A DNA stretch of 64,000 bases. Origin: Fimbriiglobus ruber. Lineage in GTDB: Bacteria > Planctomycetota > Planctomycetia > Gemmatales > Gemmataceae. How positions within the stretch are numbered: the stretch's first letter is position 1; each line of letters opens with the position of its first letter. The notes beneath the pieces are model-generated. The model did not search any database, was not told the DNA's origin, and saw only the letters and a program-made list of their open reading frames with translations. The stretch is taken from the NCBI RefSeq assembly GCF_002197845.1, contig NZ_NIDE01000014.1:1364001-1428000 (forward strand), read 5' to 3'. The translations under genes and the position numbers were made by a program. Below are positions 26,072-34,573 of the stretch, in pieces.

Positions 26072-27079
26072 TTACGGGCTGCCGGCTTCGCGGTTGAACA
26101 TCTCTTTGACTTCCTTTTGCGTGTTGTCGAGCGGGAAGTCGTGGACGATGCGGGCTTCCGGGTTGTCGTACCGGAGCGAGACCTTGTACGTCTCGAACCG
26201 CCCGTCGCCGGCGACCTCGGCCACCTTGTCGCGGACCGCCTTCATCTGTTCCTCGCCCCACGGCTTGAACCCGCGGGCGATCGCCAAGTTCTTGCGGAGG
26301 ACGGCCACCGAGTCCATGCCGGAAATGACCGTCGTGGTGGGCAGGCTGAGAGCGTACCGCAAGCACTCTTCCGCCGTAACGAGTCCCTTCTTCACCACGT
26401 CCCCGGTGCCGCCGACGCTCTTCATCCCGAGGACGGCCATGCCGCGCTTCTTCGCCTCCGGCACGACCAGGTTTTGGAAGCTGCGGAAGTTCGCGTCGAG
26501 CGGGTTGAGTGGCATCTGGACGGAATCGAACGGGTAGCCGCGGCGGATCATGTCGAGGTGAATCCGCGGGTCCTTGTGCCCGGTGAACCCGACGTACCGG
26601 ACCTTCCCGCTCTTCTTGGCCTTGTCGAACGCTTCGAGGACGCCGCCCTTGGCGTAGGCGAGTTCGGGGTCGTTGTCGAAGGTGACGCCGTGGATCTGCC
26701 AGAGGTCGAGGTGGTCGGTGCCCAGCCGCCGCAGAGACTCTTCGAGCATGGTCAGTGCGAGATCGGCGCCGCGGCCGTGGGTGCAAACCTTGGTCATCAA
26801 AAAGACTTTATCCCGCTTCCCGACGAGCCCGCGACCGAGCCAGTTCTCGGACCGGCCGTTGTAGTATTCCCAGCAGTTGTCGAAGAAGTTGACCCCGGCG
26901 TCGATCGCCTCGTGAACGAGTTGAATCGCCTCCTCGACGGTCTTGCAATCACCCAGGTGGTGTCCGCCGACGCCGAGGACGGAAACCTGATCCTTGGCCC
27001 GACCGAACGGTCGGCGCGGAATGGCGTCGTCGGTCGGCGGTTGCGGCTCGTCGTCGGTCGGGCGGTGTGTGCGAATCAT
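26072..27079 (-). CDS. Aldo/keto reductase, cytoplasmic paralogue
   Basis: 335 residues, close to its downstream neighbour over most of its length (HEAIDAGVNFFDN, KVRYVGFTGHK, PFDSVQMPLNP). It lacks any leader: the N-terminus is polar (TDDEPQPPTDDAIPRRPFG). The tetrad residues Asp (FFDNCWEYYNG), Tyr, Lys (MTKVC) and His (LWQIHGV) are present. The pair therefore looks like a duplication in which one copy gained or lost an export signal. First gene of a two-gene minus-strand operon. Confidence 0.85.
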   Translation of the reverse strand: MIRTHRPTDDEPQPPTDDAIPRRPFGRAKDQVSVLGVGGHHLGDCKTVEEAIQLVHEAIDAGVNFFDNCWEYYNGRSENWLGRGLVGKRDKVFLMTKVCTHGRGADLALTMLEESLRRLGTDHLDLWQIHGVTFDNDPELAYAKGGVLEAFDKAKKSGKVRYVGFTGHKDPRIHLDMIRRGYPFDSVQMPLNPLDANFRSFQNLVVPEAKKRGMAVLGMKSVGGTGDVVKKGLVTAEECLRYALSLPTTTVISGMDSVAVLRKNLAIARGFKPWGEEQMKAVRDKVAEVAGDGRFETYKVSLRYDNPEARIVHDFPLDNTQKEVKEMFNREAGSP

Positions 27080-27147
27080 GGCGTTTCCACTTCGTGGGCC
27101 CGGCAGATGGTCACCAGTGATGTGGCAATTCGCGTACCGATGTGGTT

Positions 27148-27204
27148 GTTGGAGTCCCGACTTCAGCCGGTGTATTTCAGACCGGCTGAAGCCGGGACTC
27201 CAAC
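27148..27204. repeat. Hairpin repeat containing GGAGTCCCG
   Basis: Arms 27148-27171 and 27181-27204 are reverse complements over 24 bases with one mismatch and a 9-base loop. It sits in the 288-base gap between the divergent aldo/keto reductase operon and the DUF885 gene, so it may lie in the 5' region of one of them. Confidence 0.8.
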
Positions 27205-27367
27205 CGGCGGAGCGGGCAACACGCTATCCACCCCCGCGCAGTCGTGTGCCACGCGGACCAGCGCCGCCTGCTTTTTCGTAAAACGAACCGGCAGAGCCAA
27301 ATCCCGATTCTTCCATGTCTCTCCACCTGGAGGATGGGTTCCTTATCACCACCCGGACCCGTTACGT

Positions 27368-29119
27368 ATGTCCCGATTTACCCCGGTATTCTTCGCGCTC
27401 ATGACGCTCGTCCCCACTGCCGGCGCCGCCGAACCGAACCCGGAAGACGTCAAGCTCGCCGCGTTCTTCCGCGCGACGTTGGACGAGGACTTCCGCCGAC
27501 ACCCGGTCTACGCCACCCAGCAGGGGAACCACGACCACGACGACCGGCTCGACGATCTGTCGCCAGCCGCGCGCGCCGAGGACGTGAAACGGGCCAAGGA
27601 ACTGCTCGCCGAGTTGCCCAAGAAGGTCGATTACGCCAGGCTCTCCCGCGACGGGCAGATCGACTTCGAGATCTGGCGGCACTCGCTGAAATCCCAGGTG
27701 TGGGCGGCCGAGAACACCGACCCGTTCGCGACCGACCCGCGGACCTACGGCGAGTACATGTCGGACAGCGTGTTCCTGCTGTTCACGCAGTCGACCTTGC
27801 CGCGCGAGCGGAACGTGGCGAACGCGGCCCGGCGGATCGCCTACGTGCCCAAGGTGGTCGAGGCCGCGAAGGTGTCGATCAAGAACCCGCCGAAGATCCT
27901 GACCGAGATCGCCATCAAGCGGACGGCCGGGGCCATCGCCTTTTACGAGAAGGACATCTACGAGTTCGCCAAGGAAACCCCGGCCACGAGCGAACTGACC
28001 AGCCCCTGTCGGGCGGCCGTGGCCGCGCTCAAGGAGTACAGCGAGTATCTGGAAAAGGTGGTGCTGCCCAAGTCCGAAGGCGACTGGCGGCTCGGGAAGG
28101 ACAAGTTTTACCAGAAGCTCGAACTGGAACTGAACGCCGGCCTGACCGGGGACGAGGTCATCAAGGCGGCCGAGGCCGAGGCGGACCGGGTCGAACGGGA
28201 GATGTACTACGTGGCCAAGCAGCTCTGGAGCAAGCTCTTCCCGGGCAAGGCGCTGCCGCCGGACGACGCGACCGGCCGGCACGATACGGTGAAAGCCGTG
28301 CTGGACGAACTGGGCAAGGACCACGGCAAGCCGGAGGAGATCGTGCAGGACGCCCGGAAGACGGTGGACAAGATTAAGACGTTCATTAAGGACAAACACA
28401 TCCTCACGCTACCGAACCCCGACCAGTGCCAGATCATCGAGATGCCGGTCTTCCAGCGGGGCTTCTCGGCCGCGTACTTGAACCCGGCCCCGCCGCTCGA
28501 CCCGAAGGCGGCCAGCCTGTACGCGGTGGCCCCGCCGCCGGAGGACTGGCCGGCAGCCCGTCGGGAGGCGTTTCTCCGCGAGTACAACCGGTCGATGCTC
28601 CAGATCCTGACCATCCACGAAGCCTACCCCGGCCACTACGTCCAGCTCGAGTACGGCAACCGCAACCCGTCGCTGATTCGCAAGGTGCTTTATTCGGGCG
28701 TGTTCGCGGAGGGGTGGGCGGTGTACACGGAGCAGATGATGCTCGACCAGGGTTACGGCGACGGCGATCTCGCACTCCGGTTGCACCAGCTCAAGTTCTA
28801 CATCCGGGCCGTGCTGAACGCGATCCTCGACCACAAAATGCACTGCGCGAACATGACCGACGACGAGGCGATGAAACTGCTCGTCGGCCGCGGCTTCCAG
28901 ACCGAGGGCGAGGCGTTCGGCAAGGTCCAGCGGTCGAAGCAAAGCTCCTGCCAGCTATCCACGTACTTCGTCGGCCGGACGGCGTTTTACCGCTTACGGC
29001 AAGAGGCACAGCGGCAGCAGGGCGACAAGTTCGACCTGGGCAAGTATCACGAGGCCGTGCTGAACCAGGGCACGCTGTCGGTGAAGTATTTGCCGGAGCT
29101 GCTGGGGGTGAAAAAGTAG
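27368..29119 (+). CDS. Secreted DUF885 family protein, metalloprotease-like
   Basis: 583 residues from the ATG at 27368, which begins a signal peptide (FFALMTLVPTAGAAEP). The frame is open far upstream, but that part is the antisense of the reductase gene. Family marks are HEAYPGHYVQLEYG with His417, Glu418 and His423, FAEGWAVYTEQMM about 40 residues later and LDHKMHCANMTDDEA. DUF885 members are thought to be zinc peptidases related to carboxypeptidase Taq-like enzymes. Export fits the other secreted hydrolases of this window. No partner gene. A 12-base hairpin lies about 95 bases after the stop. Confidence 0.85.
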   Translation: MSRFTPVFFALMTLVPTAGAAEPNPEDVKLAAFFRATLDEDFRRHPVYATQQGNHDHDDRLDDLSPAARAEDVKRAKELLAELPKKVDYARLSRDGQIDFEIWRHSLKSQVWAAENTDPFATDPRTYGEYMSDSVFLLFTQSTLPRERNVANAARRIAYVPKVVEAAKVSIKNPPKILTEIAIKRTAGAIAFYEKDIYEFAKETPATSELTSPCRAAVAALKEYSEYLEKVVLPKSEGDWRLGKDKFYQKLELELNAGLTGDEVIKAAEAEADRVEREMYYVAKQLWSKLFPGKALPPDDATGRHDTVKAVLDELGKDHGKPEEIVQDARKTVDKIKTFIKDKHILTLPNPDQCQIIEMPVFQRGFSAAYLNPAPPLDPKAASLYAVAPPPEDWPAARREAFLREYNRSMLQILTIHEAYPGHYVQLEYGNRNPSLIRKVLYSGVFAEGWAVYTEQMMLDQGYGDGDLALRLHQLKFYIRAVLNAILDHKMHCANMTDDEAMKLLVGRGFQTEGEAFGKVQRSKQSSCQLSTYFVGRTAFYRLRQEAQRQQGDKFDLGKYHEAVLNQGTLSVKYLPELLGVKK

Positions 29120-29213
29120 GGGGCGTGGCAAAGGCGTTGATGGCGAGGTGAATTGCCGAACTTGGCAACAGGTTCGGCTTTCCGGCTTTTATTGGCCTCG
29201 ACTGTACTGCGGC

Positions 29214-29247
29214 GAGCGACAGGCAAGGAAGGCGATGCCTGTCGCTC
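29214..29247. terminator. Hairpin after the DUF885 gene
   Basis: Perfect 12-base arms (GAGCGACAGGCA at 29214-29225, TGCCTGTCGCTC at 29236-29247) with a 10-base loop, followed by ATTAGC. A possible weak terminator for the DUF885 gene, shortly before the IS element. Confidence 0.45.
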
Positions 29248-29281
29248 ATTAGCTGAAAGGGGCACCCCTCGCTCGGTCAGT

Positions 29282-30958
29282 GTATCCGTTCACGGGCTCC
29301 GACTCACGTGATCTGCGCCTGGATTTTTAAGGGCATTTCGCGATGAACTCACGCGGGCGATGTTGTCGGTCAGGCCGCTACGGGGACGAGTGAGGGTCGT
29401 GCGGTCCCATTCCGGTCGGCCACGACCGCGGCCGTCAGGAACGCCAGGATGTTCCGCTTCTGCCGCCGGCAACTGGCGATCACCGTCAAGATCCGCTCGA
29501 CGTACCGACTCCCGCGGGCGCTGTCGGTCCCGTAGCTGGTCTTCCGCCAGCAGACGGCGTGACGGAGTTCCCGCTCGGCGGCGTTGTTCGTCGGCTCGAC
29601 CGTCGACCGGCGGGCGAACGTCCACAACGCGTCCGCCGTCGCCCACAGGTTGGCGCACACGGCGGCCGTCTTCGGGCACCCGCAGGCGCGGCCGCGAGCG
29701 AGCAGGGCGTGGACCTCGTCCCGCAACCCCGGAAGGTAATTCCGCCGGAACGTGCCGCGGGTGATCGTCCCGTCGCGAACGCGTTCCCAGTGTTCGAACA
29801 AGATCCGGGCGTGAGCCAACAATTCCTCCCCGATCCCCGACCCGGCGTTCGTCCGGTCGATCATGGCCTGGAAATCGCGGGCGAGGTGGGCCCCGCAGAG
29901 TTGGCGCCGGGCCGGGGTGAGGTGGTCATAGACGACGTACCGGTCCGTCGTGTGGATCGTCGTGGCTCCCCCCGGAGGTCGTCGAACGCGGCCCGGTTGC
30001 GGCACCCGCGGATGAGGAAAACAACGACCGCGGGGGTGACGGCGACCCACAGCCACGCCTTCTTCTTTCGTTGGTGGGTCGGCGTGGTCCCGCGCGCGTC
30101 CAGGGGCAGTGGAGGTGGGGGCGCTTCGGTCGGTGGGTCCGGAGGGGGCGACGACTCGACCGGCGGGGTCGCCGGGTGGCGGCCCTCATACCACGTCGTT
30201 TCGTCGAGGTTGGCATCCTGGGTCTTGGTGTACTCATGAGCCGCGGTGTGAATCGGCCCGAGGGCCGTGCTGGTCCGGTGCTCCAGATTGGTGATGGTGC
30301 CCAGACTCATGGGGATGCCGAAGACGTCCTCGAAGAGTTGGCGGGTCGGCCGCTTGCCGATCCGGCACCCGCCCGTCAAGTACGCGGCGGTCGCTTGGAC
30401 CGCCGGGCCGAACCCGGTGGCGGCTTCGGGAACCGGCGGGGCGGTCGTCCGGACGCGGCAGTGCGGGCAGGTCAGGGTGTGACGGCGGTGGTGAATCACG
30501 TGCCGCATCTTCGCCGGCAGATCGATGACCTGATCGATAACGGGCTCGGGGTCGTCACCGGTGAGGGCCTGTTGGCAGCGGCCGCAGCGGGTCGGCTTGT
30601 GGTCGAGGACTTCGTCGGCCGGAAGAATCGTCCGCTCGTGCTTCGGGTGACCGGGTTGGCCACCCCGTCTCTTGCCGGACGGCGTTCGGGGCGGGGCCGG
30701 CTTGGCGTGCGGTGGGTCGGACGACGGCGGCTTGTGTGAATTGGTCGAGTTCTGGCTGACTCGTTCGGACAGATGGGCGACCTGGGCGCGGAGGGTGGCG
30801 ATCTCTTCGGTGAGAGCGGCGATGATGGCTTGCGCGGCCGCGGGAAACGTGGCCCACAAGTCGTCAGGAATCGAAGGCGGTCGCGGCATAGCCAAGTAAA
30901 TGCGCGGCACCCGTCGCGGTTGTCAAGCCGAAGCAGAAATGGAGTCGTGGACGGATAC
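29282..30958 (-). mobile_element. IS66-type insertion sequence, 1,677 bp, with terminal repeats and 8-bp duplication
   Basis: The left end starts GTATCCGTTCACG and the right end, read inward on the other strand, starts GTATCCGTCCACG, giving imperfect terminal inverted repeats. Directly outside, CGGTCAGT occurs at 29274-29281 and again at 30959-30966, an 8-base target duplication, which is the size known for IS66 elements. The element contains one broken transposase gene. Intact ends and duplication suggest a recent insertion. It lies inside the 5' region of a VOC-fold gene. Confidence 0.85.
29370..30889 (-). pseudogene. IS66-family transposase, split by a frameshift at a run of six C
   Basis: The first part (30889 to about 29970) encodes the N-terminal coiled coil (TEEIATLRAQVAHLSERV), the linker GKRRGGQPGH, a zinc-finger-like CGRCQQ...CPHC and the first catalytic Asp in NLDETTWY. 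The rest (about 29970 to 29370) is in another frame and carries TDRYVVYDH (second Asp), then EPTNNAAERELRHAV with the catalytic Glu. The switch lies at 29968-29973, six C on the plus strand; seven would restore the frame. Both halves look intact, so either one base was lost or expression needs slippage. The start at 30889 (MPRPPSIPDDLW) is preferred over the GTG at 30910. Confidence 0.88.
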
Positions 30959-31276
30959 CGGTCAGTAACGTTCTACGAGCAGGTACTTGGTGCGATCCGC
31001 GAGCCAGGAGAAGGTTACGGGTGCCCATGGTTCAAGTTGGGGCCGATTTCGATCAACCTTTTACACAATGCGACTGCGGAGAATCCCGCCAAATTCCCGG
31101 AACATCCGATGGCGATGCTTTGGCTGGAGACAGATGACCTGGCAACAATTGCCGAACGGATCGTTCGGTCGGGAGCGTGTGTGGTGGAACCGTCCGATGG
31201 ACAATCCATGATAATCACCGACCCCGACGGCATTGTCATCGAGATTTGGCAAACGGAGGAAGCTGGAGATGGGTAA
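30959..31276 (+). pseudogene. VOC-family (glyoxalase/bleomycin-resistance fold) gene, 5' end cut by the IS element
   Basis: About 105 codons are readable: RSVTFYEQVLGAIREPGEGY at the start, CPWFKLGPISINLLHN, MAMLWLETDDLATIAERI and IITDPDGIVIEIWQTEE at the end. This is a single VOC module lacking its first strand. The segment VTFYEQVLG normally lies 10-20 residues into the protein. The target duplication covers its first codons, so the IS interrupted it. On the far side of the IS the matching frame gives APLAR and then meets a stop about 10 codons earlier, so the gene may already have been damaged. AT-richer than neighbours. Confidence 0.6.
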
Positions 31277-31417
31277 CGATCCACGACGGCTGACCGTCTG
31301 TATCGAGCCATGATTCCGCGGGTCGGCGGCTTCTTACAAGGGATGTTTAGCCGTTCTTCCCACTGCCGCGAGCCCGCGTTAAACTTAACAAATCGGCAAC
31401 TTCATGCGAGATGACCA

Positions 31418-31636
31418 ATGGCACCGACCATCCAAGATCTGGGGATCGACCAACTCAGCGCGGAAAATCGTTTGCGTCTAATCGGAGAGATCTGGGACAG
31501 TCTGGCGAGTGAGGGCACCGCTATCCCCGAAAGTCACCGGGACGAACTCGACCGCAGACTGGCCGCCGCGGACGCGAACCCGGCAGCGGGCCGGCCGTGG
31601 CACGAAGTCCGCGCGCGCCTGCGAGGGGAGTCGTGA
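31418..31636 (+). CDS. Antitoxin of the addiction-module component type (RelB/ParD-like)
   Basis: 72 residues. It matches the short addiction-module antitoxin pattern: DQLSAENRLRLIGEIWDSLA, then PESHRDELDRRLAAADANPAAG, ending in RPWHEVRARLRG. Such proteins wrap around and block a ParE/RelE toxin and repress the operon. The stop overlaps the GTG start of the next gene by four bases (GTGA), so the two are translationally coupled. The promoter should lie in the 141-base gap upstream. Confidence 0.85.
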   Translation: MAPTIQDLGIDQLSAENRLRLIGEIWDSLASEGTAIPESHRDELDRRLAAADANPAAGRPWHEVRARLRGES

Positions 31637-31929
31637 GTCGTTCCCTCATCGTCCTCCCCGAGGCGGAGCAGGATTTGGCCGAAGGGCGTGACTGGTATGA
31701 AGGCCGACAGGAAGGATTGGGAGCTGAGTTCCTGGCGGCCGTCGACGATACTTTCGACCGCATTCATGAGACGCCCGAACTGTACGCCCCGGAATACAAA
31801 TCCGTCCGGCGCGTCGGGCTGATCCGCTTCCCATACGTCGTCTATTACCGCATTGCCGGCGAGAACGTCGAAGTCGTCGCCGTTCAACACGGCAGCCGAA
31901 ATCCGCGCGGTTGGCGATCGCGGGTCTGA
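31633..31929 (+). CDS. ParE/RelE-superfamily toxin
   Basis: 98 residues from the GTG at 31633 that overlaps the antitoxin stop. The pattern is that of ParE: LIVLPEAEQDLAEGRDWYE, FLAAVDDTFDRIHETPELY, VRRVGLIRFPYVVYYRI and VEVVAVQHGSRNPRGW. ParE toxins poison DNA gyrase and RelE toxins cut mRNA; the RIAGENVEVVAVQHGSR end is the common ParE form. The frame is open further upstream inside the antitoxin, but the coupled GTG is the better start. Confidence 0.88.
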   Translation: MSRSLIVLPEAEQDLAEGRDWYEGRQEGLGAEFLAAVDDTFDRIHETPELYAPEYKSVRRVGLIRFPYVVYYRIAGENVEVVAVQHGSRNPRGWRSRV

Positions 31930-32092
31930 CCGCTCTCGTGGCCGGGGAGTGAATCGTCCTTTTCCGACAGGCACGCCGCCGACAGCAGTCTTCATTCCGA
32001 ACCAGAGAAGTCCAGATCGCCGGGCTTCCAGCGTGTCTGCTTTCCCCGTCGGGGTTGCCCCATGCCGCGGTTGGCGGAGCGGAGGGTGGTGC

Positions 32093-32902
32093 ATGGCGAC
32101 GCAATCCAGCATCGAGTGGACGGAAACGACCTGGAACCCGGTCTACGGGTGCAGCATCCTCTCGCCCGGCTGCCACAACTGCTACGCGATGTCGATGGCC
32201 CGCCGGCTCAAGGGCGTCGCCAAAGCGAAAGCGGCCCGCGGCGAAGACCCCGGACGATTCAGCCATTACATCGACGTGATCGGCGACGACGGCCGCTGGA
32301 ACGGCAAGATGGTGGTCATTCCCGACGCCCTCGGCGACCCCGCTCGTTGGAAGCGCCCGCGGCGGATCTTCGTCAACAGCATGTCCGACCTGTTCCACGA
32401 GAACCTGCCGGTTGAGGATGTTCGCAAGGTCTGTGAGGCGATGGCCGCGGCCGGGCACCACACCTACCAGGTGCTGACCAAGCGAACGGCCCGGATGCGG
32501 GAGCTGCTTTCCGGCCCGCTCCGCGAGTTCACCGAGTTGCCGCAGGTCTGGTGGGGGACGAGCGTCGAGAACAAGCGGCACGGGCTGCCGCGGATCGACC
32601 ACCTTCGCCGAACGCCCGCGGCTGTCCGCTTCCTGTCCGTCGAGCCGCTGCTCGAAGACCTCGGCCCGGTCGACCTCACGGACATCCACTGGGTTATCGC
32701 CGGCGGCGAGAGCGGTGCTGCTGCGCGGCCGCTGGAGGCGGACTGGGTGCGATCTGTTCGGGATCAGTGCGCGGCGCAGGGCGTCCAATTCTTCTTCAAG
32801 CAGTGGGGCGGACGAAACAAGAAAGCGACCGGCCGCACGCTCGACGGCCGGACCTGGGACGAGATGCCAGCGCGGGTGCCGCTGACGGTGGTGGGGGATT
32901 GA
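32093..32902 (+). CDS. DUF5131 (phage Gp37/Gp68-like) protein with three-Cys motif
   Basis: 269 residues from the ATG at 32093 (GGAGGG upstream). It begins with the family pattern SIEWTETTWNPVYGCSILSP and has Cys20, Cys27 and Cys30 (GC...GCHNCYA), a spacing like an iron-sulfur or radical-SAM-type cluster. Later marks are RIFVNSMSDLFHENLP, YQVLTKRTARM, VWWGTSVENK and FLSVEPLLEDLG, all typical of DUF5131. The C-terminus FFKQWGGRNKKATGR is also conserved. Members occur in phages and mobile islands; the activity is not established. The position beside a toxin-antitoxin pair and repeats fits an accessory region. Confidence 0.85.
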   Translation: MATQSSIEWTETTWNPVYGCSILSPGCHNCYAMSMARRLKGVAKAKAARGEDPGRFSHYIDVIGDDGRWNGKMVVIPDALGDPARWKRPRRIFVNSMSDLFHENLPVEDVRKVCEAMAAAGHHTYQVLTKRTARMRELLSGPLREFTELPQVWWGTSVENKRHGLPRIDHLRRTPAAVRFLSVEPLLEDLGPVDLTDIHWVIAGGESGAAARPLEADWVRSVRDQCAAQGVQFFFKQWGGRNKKATGRTLDGRTWDEMPARVPLTVVGD

Positions 32903-32905
32903 AAC

Positions 32906-33335
32906 TTCGGCTCATGAGGCGGCAGAGGTGCTTCGGCCCGACCGCAGGTCTTCCGTCCCAACGCTCGCCGCCCGCGCTCGGAGCGTGTGAATAAATCGGG
33001 CCAATCTCCGTACGGTCGATGATGAGCGAAAAATGAACTCGTAGGTTCGCGCAGGATCGACGATCTCGGTATCCGGCGAAAGATTCTTCCCCTGAGAAAT
33101 TCGCCGATCCGATTTATTCACACGTTCTCGGCGCGGGTCTCCGACCCCGCCGCTCTTCGCGACCGCAGGTCTCCCACGCCACCCTGGCGGAGGCGGCGGT
33201 GCCCGGGGGGCGAGCGTCGGGAGACCTGCGGTCGCGAAGAGCAGCGGGGTCGGAGACCCGCGCCGAGCGCCGGTGTGTGGGGCGATTGCGACCGGATGGT
33301 TATGCCTTTCCACCTCTGCCGCCTCATGAGCCGAA
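32906..33335. repeat. Palindromic repeat locus B (430 bp, core CTCTTCGC)
   Basis: The outer ends, 32906-32930 and 33311-33335, are exact 25-base reverse complements containing GGCTCATGAGGCGGCAGAGG. Inside, arms 33127-33175 and 33219-33267 match over 49 bases with one mismatch and carry the GGCGCGGGTCTCCGACCCCG unit with the core CTCTTCGC. A further half copy at 32931-32960 has the other core (TTCGGCCC). The 531-base gap 32903-33433 holds only these repeats and the small element listed separately. Confidence 0.9.
32984..33124. repeat. 141-bp segment bounded by 16-bp inverted repeats
   Basis: CGTGTGAATAAATCGG at 32984-32999 and its exact reverse complement at 33109-33124 bound an AT-richer segment embedded in locus B. 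No clear target duplication flanks it. It may be a small non-autonomous insertion that split a palindromic repeat copy. Confidence 0.6.
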
Positions 33336-33433
33336 ACTTCAGCCGGCGCCCGCCGGTGCTTCAACCGCCCGGGTAAAGCCGTTCGAGGGAATCCCGCGAA
33401 CGATCATCCTTCCGTTACCCGCCGGAGCCCGAC

Positions 33434-34534
33434 ATGGCGGCCGCCGACCCGGACCTCGATCCGGAACCGTTCCTCGCCCCGATCGCCGGCCCGGACCCGG
33501 CCGGCCAAAAGCTGACTCTTTTGGAGTGGAACCGGCTCAAGGATCTGACCGAGGATTTCGACCCGGCCCGCGACCTGACGGACGACGACCGCCGCAACCC
33601 CCAGTACGCCGACGCGGTCAAAAAGGTTCCCCAGTGGGACGCAGTCCTCCAGTTCGGGCTCACCCACCTGCGGGCAAAAGGCAAAGATCTGCGCAACGTC
33701 TTCGCCGTGGTGGAAGCCCGGACCAGGCGGCGGGGTTTCGCGGGCGTCCGGGACGGGTTGAAGTTACTGCGTCGATTGTGTGAAGAATGCTGGGACCGGA
33801 TGTACCCGGTCATCGACGACCCGACCAATCCGTCGGACGTCGAGGCGCGGACGGGACTGTTCAGCTTCCTCGACGAGGAATTGAAGCAGCCGTTCTTCCC
33901 GACCACCATTCGCGCGATTCCCTTGTTCTCCCCCGCGGACAAGCCGGCGGTGTCGTTCCTGAACTGCCAGTCGCCCGGTCAGAATCAGCCGGCCACGGTG
34001 TCGCAGGACGAGTTCCGCGCCGCGGTGGCGGCCGCGCCCGGCGAACAAATCGCGGCCGTCCGCCGAGACAACGAGTTGATCGCCGCCGCGCTGGACGAAC
34101 TCCAACAACTGGTTCGCGTTTTGAACGCGAAGGCAGGAGAGGCGGCCCCGGGCCTGAACGGGTTGCGGAAGGCGCTGACCGACTGCCGGACGATGACGCA
34201 GGAAGTCCTTCGCCTCCGGGCCGGAGACGCGGGCGTCGCCCCGGCCGATGCAGGTGAGCCGACCGCCGAGGGGGGTGAATCGGTATCCGGAGGGGCGCCG
34301 GTTGCGACTACCCGGCCCGGGGCGGTCCGCACCCGGGCGGACGTTTACGCGCGGCTGGCCGAGCTGACTCAGGAACTGGAGCGGTTCGAGCCGCACAGTC
34401 CGGTCCCGTACCTGATCCGGCGGGCGATCGAGATGCGCGACCTGCGGTTCCCCGAACTGGTCGACCAGCTCACGTCGGACAAACGACTGCTGGAGTTCAT
34501 CCGCAACCCGCTTGAAGTCAACACGGGGGGATGA
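33434..34534 (+). CDS. tssA: Type VI secretion system protein TssA (ImpA/VasJ)
   Basis: 366 residues. The N-terminal ImpA domain is clear: FLAPIAGPDPAGQKLTLLEW (about 14-33), KVPQWDAVLQFGLTHLRAKG and LRRLCEECWDRMYPVIDDP (about 113-131). A Pro/Ala/Gly-rich linker covers about 275-300. The C-terminal TssA segment reads RADVYARLAELTQELERFEP, then SPVPYLIRRAIEMRDLRFPEL. TssA caps the sheath during assembly. No other type VI gene is in the window, so it is either at the edge of a scattered system or an orphan. It is flanked on both sides by palindromic repeat loci, the only gene here with that arrangement. Confidence 0.88.
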   Translation: MAAADPDLDPEPFLAPIAGPDPAGQKLTLLEWNRLKDLTEDFDPARDLTDDDRRNPQYADAVKKVPQWDAVLQFGLTHLRAKGKDLRNVFAVVEARTRRRGFAGVRDGLKLLRRLCEECWDRMYPVIDDPTNPSDVEARTGLFSFLDEELKQPFFPTTIRAIPLFSPADKPAVSFLNCQSPGQNQPATVSQDEFRAAVAAAPGEQIAAVRRDNELIAAALDELQQLVRVLNAKAGEAAPGLNGLRKALTDCRTMTQEVLRLRAGDAGVAPADAGEPTAEGGESVSGGAPVATTRPGAVRTRADVYARLAELTQELERFEPHSPVPYLIRRAIEMRDLRFPELVDQLTSDKRLLEFIRNPLEVNTGG

Positions 34535-34573
34535 GAAGCGGCCAGGAATGGCCCAAAACAGCACAAAAAGTAT

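Noticed and set aside
26045-27367. N-terminal extension of the DUF885 frame by 440 codons
   Set aside because: The extension is the antisense of the aldo/keto reductase gene; a signal peptide starts cleanly at 27368.
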